This document shows, piece by piece, positions 1-8,206 of a stretch of 64,000 nucleotides of DNA. The notes beneath the pieces are model-generated. The model searched no databases, was not told where the DNA came from, and saw nothing but the letters and a program-made list of their open reading frames with translations. Each line of letters begins with the position of its first letter. Position 1 is the stretch's first letter. The stretch is from JBHOQS01 sp042408875. GTDB taxonomy: Bacteria; Chloroflexota; UBA11872; JBHOQS01. The stretch is from positions 1-64,000 of the forward strand of contig JBHOQS010000025.1 in the NCBI GenBank assembly GCA_042408875.1, read 5' to 3'. Both the position numbers and the translations under genes were made by a program.

Positions 1-149
1 GCACGCTGGTGCGCGGTCGGGAGCTGGCCGGGCAGGGCGAGCGAGCGGTGAGCCGCCTGCTGGAAGGCATGCGCGCCGTGCTGTGCAGCGAGCCGCTGGT
101 GCAGGAGGATTATCTCGCCATCGTGGACCCGACTACCCTGGGAAAATAA
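1..149 (+). CDS. panC: Pantothenate synthetase, C-terminal end (partial)
   Basis: Only the last 48 codons are present, read from base 3 to the TAA at 147-149. The tail DYLAIVDPTTL closely resembles the conserved C-terminal strand of pantothenate synthetase (usually D/Y-V-A-I/V-V-D-P-x-T-L), and the preceding helix (REL...G...AVSRLLEGM) fits the same region. The enzyme joins pantoate and beta-alanine using ATP in coenzyme A synthesis. The N-terminal ATP-binding half lies left of the window, so the call rests on the tail alone. A GC-rich hairpin follows 17 bases after the stop. Confidence 0.72.
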   Translation, partial: TLVRGRELAGQGERAVSRLLEGMRAVLCSEPLVQEDYLAIVDPTTLGK

Positions 150-166
150 TCTATAGTAATACAAGG

Positions 167-196
167 GCTGCCGGCCTCATGGCGCCGGCCGGCAGC
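167..196 (+). terminator. Hairpin after panC
   Basis: A perfect 10-bp inverted repeat (GCTGCCGGCC / GGCCGGCAGC) with a 10-base loop lies just downstream of the panC stop. There is no T tract after it, so intrinsic termination is possible but not assured. Confidence 0.4.
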
Positions 197-274
197 CGGC
201 AGGATTGAGTGTAACACTCTGGCAGGCGAGCGGTTGTGTAGCCGTTGCACTGACCGGTGAACAGGAGGAGGGTG

Positions 275-1645
275 ATGCGTGCGCAGCTTCGGACCGGGCT
301 ATCCCGGCGCAGGCTCCTGGTGTCCGTGGGCACCACGGCAGTTCTGGCAGGCAGCAGTGTGCTAGCGGCATGCCGGCCATCTGCTGCCCCCGGCGGCCGG
401 GTAACCACAGAGCCGGTGGAACTCAGCCTCATGGTGCGGGATATCGCCGCCGAGGTGAAAAGCTGGGAGAATGTCTTCAACGTCTTCATTGAGCAGTCCG
501 GGGGCAAGTACCGCGGGAATTTTATGACTGCCCCGGCCGGCGAGGTGGAGTACACCGAGAAGGTCGCCACCCTGATCGCGGCTGGCACCCCGCCGGATGT
601 CTTCTTCCTGCTGGCCCGGGCCAAGGCGGCCTTTGTCGAGCAGGGACTGGTGCTCGACCTCACCAGTCGCATCAAAGCCAGCAAGACTGCCCGCCCGGAC
701 CTGTACTTCAAACCGATGCAGGAGGCCATGCAGTATAAGGGGCGCTACTGGGGCACCGCCGAAGACTACAACACGACCGTTCTGTTACTCAACCTCACGC
801 TCTTCCAGGAGCAGGGGCTGGCGCGCCCGCGCCTCGACTGGACCTACGAGGAGTACCGTGCCCTGGCGCGGCGCCTGGTTAATCCCGATAAGCGTATCTT
901 CGGTGGCGATAACTGGATGCAGGGCGCCGGCATCCAGAACCTGGCTACCCTGTGGAGCTTCGGCCGGCACCTCTGGGTGAGCCCCGACGAGACGAAGGCG
1001 CTGGTGAACTCGCCGGCCTCCATCGAGGCTCACGAGTTCTTCCGGCAGATGGCGCTGGTGGAGCGCACGGTGCCGTCGCCGACCAATCCTGCCGCCCAGG
1101 GACAGGGCGGCGACGAGGGCTATTTCGCGGTGTGGGCAAGCTGGGCGAACAAGCCCTGGCAGTTGTACGTCAAGCACGACGGGAAGATCCCCTACGAGTG
1201 GACGCTGCAGACCTTCCCAAAGGGGCCGGCTGACCAGAAGCAGGGCTCGCAGGGGCATCTGTATGCCATTCCGGCCGGGGTGAAGCGCCCTGACGACGCC
1301 TGGGTGCTGGCCGAGTGGATCGGCGGCATCGAGGGCTGGCGCCAGTTCGTTAAGATCGGGCGAGGCATCCCGCTGCCGGTGGCCGACCGCGCCCTTTGGG
1401 AGGAGTATTACGGCTTCCTGCCCAAGGAGAAGGCTGCTGAGCTGATCGACCTGGTGGTGGGCCGGTTTTACCCGCAGTACGCCCTGGACATCACCTATCC
1501 GCCCTATTTCGAGCAACTGCGCCAGGTGATGGCCGAGGCCTTACGGGCGATCTACAGCGGACAAGCAGCGGTGAAGAGCGCCCTGGACGGCGCGGCCGAG
1601 CGCATGGAGGCGATCCTGGGCGAATACCGCCGGCAGAGTCGCTAG
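275..1645 (+). CDS. Extracellular sugar-type ABC solute-binding lipoprotein (family 1)
   Basis: A 456-residue binding protein that should capture an oligosaccharide or polyol outside the membrane and deliver it to an ABC permease. The N-terminus has a twin-arginine motif (SRRRLL), a hydrophobic stretch and a lipobox ending at Cys33 (VLAAC), indicating Tat export and lipid anchoring. The body carries family features such as AAGTPPDVFFL near residue 105 and a GxYFAVWAS stretch typical of bacterial extracellular solute-binding proteins. I chose the ATG at 275 because AGGAGG sits six bases upstream; an in-frame GTG lies at 257. No permease or ATPase gene is adjacent, so the substrate is unknown. 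A convergent gene and a shared hairpin follow. Confidence 0.85.
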   Translation: MRAQLRTGLSRRRLLVSVGTTAVLAGSSVLAACRPSAAPGGRVTTEPVELSLMVRDIAAEVKSWENVFNVFIEQSGGKYRGNFMTAPAGEVEYTEKVATLIAAGTPPDVFFLLARAKAAFVEQGLVLDLTSRIKASKTARPDLYFKPMQEAMQYKGRYWGTAEDYNTTVLLLNLTLFQEQGLARPRLDWTYEEYRALARRLVNPDKRIFGGDNWMQGAGIQNLATLWSFGRHLWVSPDETKALVNSPASIEAHEFFRQMALVERTVPSPTNPAAQGQGGDEGYFAVWASWANKPWQLYVKHDGKIPYEWTLQTFPKGPADQKQGSQGHLYAIPAGVKRPDDAWVLAEWIGGIEGWRQFVKIGRGIPLPVADRALWEEYYGFLPKEKAAELIDLVVGRFYPQYALDITYPPYFEQLRQVMAEALRAIYSGQAAVKSALDGAAERMEAILGEYRRQSR

Positions 1646-1711
1646 CACATCGAGCACTGCGCCGCTCGGGGCGTCGCGATCCCCTACGAGGGCCCGCGGC
1701 GTAGGACAGAG

Positions 1712-1743
1712 GGCAAAGGGCAGCACGCGCGCTGCCCTTTGCC
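1712..1743. terminator. Bidirectional hairpin between convergent genes
   Basis: A perfect 13-bp inverted repeat (GGCAAAGGGCAGC / GCTGCCCTTTGCC) with a 6-base loop lies between two convergent binding-protein genes. Its position suggests it ends transcription from both sides. No long T tract is visible. Confidence 0.6.
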
Positions 1744-1928
1744 GGGGCGAAGCGCGCCACAGTCACACCAGGCGATGCCACGCGACGATGCGCCTGGTAC
1801 GCGGGCGCAGGGCGGCATGCAGCGTGCAGGCGACGGTAACCTGTCTGCACCCGAGCCCGCCAGCCAGGCTTGCGCCCTGCACCCCGCTGCACTCAGCCGC
1901 CTAGCCCTGGGCACAGGGCACTGTCAGT

Positions 1929-3296
1929 TCATCTCACCTGGGCCATCACCTCATTGGCCTGACGCTCTGCCTCGGCCAGCGCTTCTCGTACCGGGATCTT
2001 GTTCGTGTACGCGTCGGTCAGAAGGGGCATGATCCGGCGCGTGATCTCAGCGTTGCGGATGAAGGCGTACGGGCCGCCGAGGTCGGCGATGCGGCGCTGC
2101 TGCGCGTGCGCGGGGATCTTAGCGATCATGGCCTTGAAGTCCGCGGACTCAAAGAAATCCTTGCGCGGATGCAGACTGTTGAGAATCTCGAAACGGCGCA
2201 CGGCTACGGCAGCACTGGAGAGCAGCGCCATCACCGCCCAGGCGGCCTCCTTATTGCGGGAGGTCCGTGGCAGCGTGTGCATGTTGACCCAGGCCGTGGT
2301 GGCCTGCCGGGTCCCTTGCGGCCCCCGCGGCACGGCCATGATATCGAAGTCCAGGTCGGCGGGGGCTTCGCCCTTCTGGATCGCATCCATGATCGATCCG
2401 ATATTCCAGTTGCCGGCCCACAACATGGCACAGGCTCCACTGGTGAACATCTGGAGCGAGGTCATACCCTGACGAGTGGCGAAGATACGGTACTTATCGC
2501 GGATGTCGATTTGCAGCTGCACTGCCTGAGCTGTCTTCTCGGTGTTGAAGGCGACCCGCGTCAACTCCTGGTTATAGAAGGTGCCCCCGTTGGCATAGGT
2601 CCACGAGGTGAAGCGTTCGATGTCCATGCCCGGGCCCACGAAGCCAGCGCGGACGATCTCGCTGCCCTCGGTGCGGGTGAGCTTCTGCGCGGCGGCCAAG
2701 AAGTCGTCCCAGGACCAGCCGGCCAGGCGCTCCGGGGCAGGATCGAGCCCCGCCTCGCGGAAGACGCTCGGCCGGTAGAAGATCGCGTTATAATCTGGCC
2801 CGCCGGCCGGCAGGCCATAGATCTTGCCCTGTTTCTGGTTGTAGAAGAGCGCCGCCGGAATGAATTTCTCCATAGCCACCTCTGGCGTGCGGGCCACGTA
2901 GGGATTGAGCTCTTCGAGGGCGCCCTGGTCCCACAGGTCGCGACCCCAGATGATCGAGGTGACGGCAACATCCAGGGGAGACTCGCTGGCGACGGTGGCG
3001 ATGAACTTGTCTAGGTACTCCTGGCCCCAAGGGACAAACTCGAACTCTACCCTGGTCCCGGGGTAGCGCTGGGCAACCTCATCCTGAATGAACTGGTACC
3101 AGCGCTCGAGGCGCGGCGAGCCAGCCGGCGCGCTCCATGAGCGGTACAGCACCGTGCCAGAGATCCTGGGAGCCTGCGTGGTCGGGGCCTCGCTCGGCCT
3201 GCTCGGCGCGCGACAGGCAGTAGCAGTGCCCGCGGCGAGGGCTGCGCAGTAGAGGAGCATTGCCCGACGTGAGACCATTGTCCTAATGATGCACAT
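1929..3296 (-). CDS. Extracellular sugar-type ABC solute-binding lipoprotein
   Basis: A 455-residue family 1 binding protein. The N-terminus has VSRRAMLL (twin arginine), a short hydrophobic run and Cys28 in a TATAC lipobox. The mature part contains RYPGTRVEFEFVPWGQEYLDK and a typical lobe-closing region (WTYANGGTFYNQE). The ATG at 3296 is preceded by GAGAGG at an 8-base spacing. It is convergent with the binding-protein gene at 275-1645 and has no transporter partners nearby. The substrate cannot be told from sequence; sugars are most common for this family. Confidence 0.85.
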   Translation of the reverse strand: MCIIRTMVSRRAMLLYCAALAAGTATACRAPSRPSEAPTTQAPRISGTVLYRSWSAPAGSPRLERWYQFIQDEVAQRYPGTRVEFEFVPWGQEYLDKFIATVASESPLDVAVTSIIWGRDLWDQGALEELNPYVARTPEVAMEKFIPAALFYNQKQGKIYGLPAGGPDYNAIFYRPSVFREAGLDPAPERLAGWSWDDFLAAAQKLTRTEGSEIVRAGFVGPGMDIERFTSWTYANGGTFYNQELTRVAFNTEKTAQAVQLQIDIRDKYRIFATRQGMTSLQMFTSGACAMLWAGNWNIGSIMDAIQKGEAPADLDFDIMAVPRGPQGTRQATTAWVNMHTLPRTSRNKEAAWAVMALLSSAAVAVRRFEILNSLHPRKDFFESADFKAMIAKIPAHAQQRRIADLGGPYAFIRNAEITRRIMPLLTDAYTNKIPVREALAEAERQANEVMAQVR

Positions 3297-3633
3297 TTGA
3301 CATACCTCTCTCTTTCATCTCGTTTGCGCCTATTCCCTCCAGCACCTGCGACGCGTGTAGGCCTGATGACCTGTAGCCGATACCGTCATCAGCTGTCATC
3401 AGGACATTGGGTGGACCTCAGTATAGCACTCGGTTGTCTGCAACCGTCAACACACCGTGTGAGGAACGAACAGATGAGCCGTATCTGCTACCCCGGTACA
3501 CAATACAACCCTGCCCCAACCCCATCCAGGGCGCGAGCCGGCGGCCAGGATGGCCATCTCGACACAGTATAAAAGCGAAAAGCTAGGTCAAAGAAGATAG
3601 AAGCAAGAGGAAGAAGAGAATGGAGGGCACGTG
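3297..3633. other. Intergenic region, no gene seen
   Basis: About 340 bases upstream of the minus-strand binding protein. Apart from that gene's ribosome site at its left edge I see no convincing gene, RNA or repeat. The right part is purine-rich (AAGAAGATAGAAGCAAGAGG) and leads into the amidohydrolase remnant. Confidence 0.4.
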
Positions 3634-3894
3634 TTACGCCTGACAGCGGACTGCGGGGGCGGCAGGACTACGGCCATGTGCCTGCGCCTCCGGACTCTCC
3701 AGTGGAAGCAGTACCACATGGTCGATGCCCAGGCGATTCATGCAGTCGACAAGCTGGTACACTGTTAGGTTCCGCCGCCGTGGATCAGTCAGCCGGACGG
3801 TGCCCGCATGCGTATGAGCGTCGATCTTGCGCAGACGTTCTGCTATGGTCCTTCCTCGCCTGAAGGCCGTAGTACGCCACTTCGGGGAAGTCAA
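3634..3894 (-). pseudogene. Amidohydrolase N-terminal remnant
   Basis: The frame encodes KIDAHTHAGTV followed by NLTVYQLVDCMNRLGIDHVV and LLPLES. This is the first beta strand, the His-x-His metal ligand and the following helix of an amidohydrolase_2-type TIM barrel, normally around 280-350 residues. Coding ends about 60 residues later, with no sign of the remaining barrel, so this is a truncated gene. In another frame just upstream (about 3850-3915) a coding-like run LIFNVALDFPEVAYYGLQAR appears, possibly a frameshifted piece of a neighbouring gene. The identity of the family is fairly safe; the substrate is unknown. Confidence 0.5.
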
Positions 3895-4011
3895 GTGCGA
3901 CGTTGAAGATTAGCGAGCAGGCGTGTCCTTACACCACCACCCAGCGCCTGGCGATATAGTGGCCTCTGGAGGGGCGGTGAATGCTCACCGACCACCGAGG
4001 CTGCCTGCGTA

Positions 4012-5919
4012 CTAGGTCAGGACATCCCAGAGCACTGGCCCGTCGGCCTGCGCTGGTGCCGGCAGGCCAGCCAGCATGCAGAGCGTCGGCGCCACGGCGT
4101 TGAGCATAGCCGCCCGCGGCCGGCGGTAGCCGGCGCGCACGCCGGGTCCAGCCAGCACCAGGAAGGTGTGCGGATGGTGGTTGCCGCTGTTCACCGCCGG
4201 CCAGTCCCAGCTGCCGAACCGCCTGTCCGCAGCCTCCGCTCGCGCGCGGCGGTACTGCTCCTCCACCGCCGCCGCAGAGCGCCAGGGCTGTACGAAGATA
4301 TCTCCCACGCGGTCGCCACCGATGCCTAAGGGCGCAGCCTCCTCGATCGGCCAGACGGTGCGCAGCAGCGGCGCTCCGGTCTCGGGATGGCGCGCTGTCA
4401 GCAGCAGTTCGATCAGCCCCTCCCGCTCCTGCCGGTATGGCGCGCCGGGCTCGATGATGCCGTCGGGGTCTCGGCCACGTACATTCAGCCAGACGTAGTA
4501 GCCGGCGGCATAAGCGCGGGTGCGCTCCCAGACGATCCGGCCTCCCTCCCGCACCAGCCAGCCTGCGCGCTCGAGCAGGCTGTTCAGGTCGGCATAGCCG
4601 CTCAGACCGGGCGGCACTGCCTCGCTCCCATGATCGGAGACCAGCGCCACGACCGCGTCGGAGCCGGCTGCCTCGCAGGCGACGGCGACCAGGCGATCGG
4701 CCTGAGCAAAGAGCTGATCCCACAGATGCCAGGCCTCGGCCTCGCGATGGGGATCGTAGAGGGGATGCCGTGGCTCAGTGGCGAAGGCAAAGAGATGATT
4801 GGTCCAGTCTAGGCTGTGCCACTTGAGCATACAGAGATCCCACGCGCGGGTACTGAGCACATGCTGTAGCGCCCGCTCGTACCAGGCGCCCTGGGCAAGC
4901 TGCTCCTCGAAGTAGGTCATGATGTCTGAGGCGCCTCCCAGCACCACCTGCTGCCGGGAGGGCTGGGCGATGAACGGCCCGACCACGCGCAAGAGCTCCG
5001 CGGCCAGTTCCGAGGGATAGGCGAAATCGGTCGTAGGGTAGATTTCGGTCAGGTAGAAGTGGACGTCGGTCCCATCTGGCGAGAGGCGCAGCAGCTTCGC
5101 CTGGAACGCCGCCAGCACCGGCCCCTGATCGGTCTGGAAGGTGTGCTGGATCCAGCCGCTGCGTTCTCCCAGACGGACGGTGGCCAGCGGCTGCGCCGCA
5201 TCGCGCTCCGCATGGACTGAGACACGCGTGTAGCCGGCTGCTTCGGGCCACACCAGCGCCCACAGCGAGGCGACCTGCCGGTGGCGGCTTTGTGCCCCCG
5301 GGACGACCGGAAGTTCAGCGGCCAGCAGCGGTAGGTCCCCGGCCCGCTCCTGCTCGGACGGCAGATTGCGCCAGCCCTGGTCGCCGGCAGTGCTGGCAGG
5401 AGCAAGCTGTATAGGGAGCATGTGCTGGCGCTGCATCTGCTGGAGTTGCGGGGTATGGCGCGGCGGGAGATGCGTCACATAGGCCCGCACCTCCTGGAGC
5501 GCCCGCAGCGCGTTATCGGGCCGGCCGTCCTCGCCGATGTGGAGCAGCCGATCGGCCATCTGGAAGGGATAGGAGTGCGGAAAGTCGAAGATGACGGCCG
5601 TGCGCCCGGCGCGCTGGGCGGTGAGCCAGAGCGGCTCGGCGCGCAGGTAGCCGGAAGGGAAACTGCGCACGTGCCGGTCGAGCGGATCGCCCGGCAGGTG
5701 CATGCTCATGTTGCAGCCATGCACCATCGGCGAGGCCCCCGTCGCAATGGAGGCCCAGTTGGTGCCGGTGTCCACCGGATAGAACGAGGTCATCGGCGAC
5801 AGCGTGCCGCGGGCGATCAGCCGCTCCACAGCAGGCATGACGCCGCGCCGCACGAACGTCTCCAGCCAGTCCAGCGCGACCGAGTCAATACCCAGCAGCA
5901 CCACGCGACGAGCAGCCAC
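4012..5919 (-). CDS. Alkaline phosphatase superfamily protein (type I phosphodiesterase/nucleotide pyrophosphatase-like)
   Basis: A 635-residue enzyme of the AlkP superfamily, metal-dependent hydrolases of phosphate mono- or diesters. The N-terminus has LLGIDSVALDW (first metal Asp), then TGTNWASIATGASPMVHG with the Thr nucleophile position. Further along are LKWHSLDWTNHL, SDHGSEAVPPG and, near the C-terminus, NSGNHHPHTFLVLAGPGV, which supply the remaining Asp/His metal ligands. I chose the GTG at 5919 because GGAGG lies nine bases upstream; the open frame continues further but only by overlapping the upstream binding-protein gene. The 76-base gap from that gene suggests cotranscription. Substrate unknown. 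Confidence 0.8.
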   Translation of the reverse strand: MAARRVVLLGIDSVALDWLETFVRRGVMPAVERLIARGTLSPMTSFYPVDTGTNWASIATGASPMVHGCNMSMHLPGDPLDRHVRSFPSGYLRAEPLWLTAQRAGRTAVIFDFPHSYPFQMADRLLHIGEDGRPDNALRALQEVRAYVTHLPPRHTPQLQQMQRQHMLPIQLAPASTAGDQGWRNLPSEQERAGDLPLLAAELPVVPGAQSRHRQVASLWALVWPEAAGYTRVSVHAERDAAQPLATVRLGERSGWIQHTFQTDQGPVLAAFQAKLLRLSPDGTDVHFYLTEIYPTTDFAYPSELAAELLRVVGPFIAQPSRQQVVLGGASDIMTYFEEQLAQGAWYERALQHVLSTRAWDLCMLKWHSLDWTNHLFAFATEPRHPLYDPHREAEAWHLWDQLFAQADRLVAVACEAAGSDAVVALVSDHGSEAVPPGLSGYADLNSLLERAGWLVREGGRIVWERTRAYAAGYYVWLNVRGRDPDGIIEPGAPYRQEREGLIELLLTARHPETGAPLLRTVWPIEEAAPLGIGGDRVGDIFVQPWRSAAAVEEQYRRARAEAADRRFGSWDWPAVNSGNHHPHTFLVLAGPGVRAGYRRPRAAMLNAVAPTLCMLAGLPAPAQADGPVLWDVLT

Positions 5920-5995
5920 CCTCAGCGACCTCCGAGCGAAATTCGCGGAATTAACGGTGACGCGCGAGAGGACGCTCTTCCGGCTCTGCTGGCCG

Positions 5996-7405
5996 TCAGA
6001 GCAGCCCCTGGCTCTTGAGCTCTTGCAGCAACGCATCCATGCGCCGCTTGAACGCCAGGGCCCCTTCGCGCGGCGCCCGCTCGCCGCGCCACACCGGGTC
6101 AAGCTCCTCGCTCCAGATCTGCCCGGCCTCCGGCTGGCGCGGGACAAACGGCGGGACGATGGCGATCTCATCCCACACGTCGAGGATCGCCCGCTTAAAG
6201 CGCGGTGGCTGTCCGTCGGGAGGCAGGGCAGCCTCCCACACGCCTCGATTTGCCGGGATGATGCGTCCCACCTGGGCAAATGGGGCAAGCCCTTCCGGCG
6301 AGGTGAGGTGCTTGAGCAGCGCCCAGGACTCGGCCGGGTAGCGGATGCCGGCCGGCAAGCCGATGCCATTCTCGTGCACCAGTCCGGCGCGGCGCCTGGG
6401 CCCTTTCGGCAGTGGCGCCACGTCCCAGCCGCCCTGCTCGCCCCGCCAGTTGGCCTTGGTGTTGCTGATAAACCAGGAACCGAGGATCTGCATCGCCAGC
6501 CGGCCCTCGAAGAACATGCCGCTGAGATTGCCCAGGGCGCCGGCAAGTGGCGTCACTCGCTGGGTGGTCACCCAGCCGACGCGGAACTCCAGCGCCTGGA
6601 GCGACGCAGGGGAGGTGACAATGGCTTCCGTGTACTGCTCGTTCAGAATGCCGCCGCCGAAGGTAGCGAGCAGCGCATGCATGTACTGATAATTCCGGCC
6701 GCCGTAGTCCGCCGCCCCCCACTGTGCCTCGGCCTCGTTCGGCGCCGGTTTGGTCAGGCGCCTGGCCACCTCCAGGAACTGCTCCCAGGTCCAGTCGTCC
6801 GGCGGGTACGGCAGACCAGCCTGGTTAAAGAGCGCCTTGTTGTAGAAGATACAGCTTGACTGCAGCCCCCAAGGAATGCCGTACTGCTTGCCCTGCCACT
6901 GGTAGGGCTCCCAGCCGGTGTGCTCCTTTGGATACGGATCGCGCTTGAGGGAGGGAGTGAGGTCCTGCACGATGCCAGTAGCACCCAGGTCGCGCACCTG
7001 GGAATGGTGGGTGTCGGCCACATCCGGCGGCGTGCCGGCGGCGACGAGGGTCTTCAGCTTTTCAATGTACGTTCCCCCGGCCGGCATCGGAGTAACTTTC
7101 AAGTTTGGGTACTTCGCGGTGAAGCGTTGCAGCACCTGCTCCAGCGTGGGGAGAAGATCAGGTCGGGCCTGATCCCAGGGCATGTACGTGAGCTCAAGCT
7201 CTCTGGTCGTGAGCTGCTGGGCCGGCTGCGGCTCAGCCACCGGCCTGGTGCCCAGCCGGCATGCTATCGCTGCCGCCGCCATAACGGCGAGCATGTGGCG
7301 GCGAGTCTGCTGCACCAGCGTTCCAGCGCGACCGGACTGCGCCGAATGCCACGGAGGTGTCGTAGTCTGCTCCTCCCTCGCAGGACTGCGCGAAGGCGCA
7401 ACCAT
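5996..7405 (-). CDS. Extracellular sugar-type ABC solute-binding lipoprotein
   Basis: A family 1 binding protein. QTRRHMLAV followed by AAAAIAC gives a twin-arginine and lipobox pattern, with the lipid Cys at residue 49 if the ATG at 7405 is used. The start is uncertain: the ATG has no clear ribosome site and a GTG just before QQTRRHM would give a normal-length signal. The mature part shows LVAAGTPPDVADTHHSQV and the WTWEQFLEVARRLT helix common in this family. It lies directly after the tRNA-Leu terminator and upstream of the phosphatase-like gene. No permease is nearby. Confidence 0.82.
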   Translation of the reverse strand: MVAPSRSPAREEQTTTPPWHSAQSGRAGTLVQQTRRHMLAVMAAAAIACRLGTRPVAEPQPAQQLTTRELELTYMPWDQARPDLLPTLEQVLQRFTAKYPNLKVTPMPAGGTYIEKLKTLVAAGTPPDVADTHHSQVRDLGATGIVQDLTPSLKRDPYPKEHTGWEPYQWQGKQYGIPWGLQSSCIFYNKALFNQAGLPYPPDDWTWEQFLEVARRLTKPAPNEAEAQWGAADYGGRNYQYMHALLATFGGGILNEQYTEAIVTSPASLQALEFRVGWVTTQRVTPLAGALGNLSGMFFEGRLAMQILGSWFISNTKANWRGEQGGWDVAPLPKGPRRRAGLVHENGIGLPAGIRYPAESWALLKHLTSPEGLAPFAQVGRIIPANRGVWEAALPPDGQPPRFKRAILDVWDEIAIVPPFVPRQPEAGQIWSEELDPVWRGERAPREGALAFKRRMDALLQELKSQGLL

Positions 7406-7417
7406 GCCAAGGTGCGC

Positions 7418-7452
7418 TAAAAACAAAAACACTCAGGCTTTCATGCCTGAGT
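7418..7452 (-). terminator. Intrinsic terminator of tRNA-Leu
   Basis: On the minus strand ACTCAGGC and GCCTGAGT form an 8-bp stem with a 6-base loop, followed by GTTTTTGTTTTT. This is a textbook rho-independent terminator 13 bases past the tRNA 3' end. Confidence 0.88.
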
Positions 7453-7465
7453 CCACTCGGAGGAG

Positions 7466-7550
7466 TGCCGAAGGTGGGACTCGAACCCACACGGGCGTAA
7501 AGCCCACTGCGCCCTGAACGCAGCGCGTCTACCAATTCCACCACTTCGGC
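7466..7550 (-). tRNA. tRNA-Leu (anticodon CAG)
   Basis: An 85-base class II tRNA. The acceptor stem is GCCGAAG/CTTCGGC with discriminator A. The anticodon stem-loop is CTGCG-TTCAGGG-CGCAG, giving anticodon CAG (Leu, CUG codons). A long variable arm (TGGGCTTTACGCCCG) and a GGTTCGAGTCC T-arm confirm the leucine type. The 3' CCA is not encoded. Confidence 0.95.
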
Positions 7551-7589
7551 GCATGCTCCTGGGGATCGCTCCCCTCGTGAGCAAAGAGA

Positions 7590-7619
7590 ATTATAGCCGG
7601 AGGCCGGCGCAGGTGTCAA
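7590..7619 (-). promoter_or_regulatory. Consensus sigma-A promoter for tRNA-Leu
   Basis: On the minus strand a perfect TTGACA (-35) is followed after 18 bases by a perfect TATAAT (-10). Transcription should start near 7583, about 33 bases before the tRNA. The -35 box lies 16 bases past the stop of the upstream receiver gene. Confidence 0.85.
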
Positions 7620-7635
7620 CTGGCCGGCGCCGTTT

Positions 7636-8004
7636 TCAGCTCGGCAGCACCTTCTTGATCTTCTGGAGTAGCTCGCTCATGTCGAACGGCTTGTACAGAT
7701 AATCAACAATACGCAGGCTCCGCAAGTCCTGCACACCTTCGAGCACGCCCACCTTCGCGGTGATCACGATCACCGGGATGTCTCTGAGCTCTGGGTCCAA
7801 GCTGAACAGCTTGAGCTGGTCGAAGCCGTCCAGGTAGGGCATCATGATGTCCAACAGGATTAGGTCGGGGCGCGACTCTTTGGCGCGATCAAAGATGCGC
7901 AGGCTCTGGGTCGCCGGCACAACCTCGTACCCTTCCTCGGTGAGATAGTCGGTCAGGAGCTGGACGATACTGGGGTCGTCGTCTGCGATCAGGATCCGGC
8001 TCAC
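7636..8004 (-). CDS. Single-domain response regulator (CheY-like receiver)
   Basis: A 122-residue stand-alone receiver domain with all the catalytic residues: the acidic cluster D8-D10, phospho-acceptor D52 (LILLDIMMP), T82 and K105 (YKPF). It has no output domain, so it should act by binding a partner protein after phosphorylation by a histidine kinase not present in this window. The GTG start at 8004 has AAGGAAG about seven bases upstream. The neighbours (RelA/SpoT upstream, tRNA downstream) do not reveal its pathway. Confidence 0.9.
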   Translation of the reverse strand: MSRILIADDDPSIVQLLTDYLTEEGYEVVPATQSLRIFDRAKESRPDLILLDIMMPYLDGFDQLKLFSLDPELRDIPVIVITAKVGVLEGVQDLRSLRIVDYLYKPFDMSELLQKIKKVLPS

Positions 8005-8206
8005 CCTCGTCTTCCTTTCCGCTTGTGTCGTCGGCTCTGGTCGGCTTTTCGCAGCTCTGTGCGGCCCTTCACCTTACAATACAACGCCGGTACACCCGAG
8101 ACCTGGAAGTCTCAACGAGCCTGTGTGCGGCAGGTGCCCCGGGGCGGCGCATACACGCCGCCCCCAGGGCGCACGGCTGCTCCTCGCGCCCAGGTGGGCC
8201 GGTACG

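Noticed and set aside
5922..6546. N-terminal extension of about 200 residues on the phosphatase-like protein
   Set aside because: It runs through the coding region of the binding protein at 5996-7405 in another frame and is Arg/Ser/Pro-rich; a good GTG start with a ribosome site exists at 5919.
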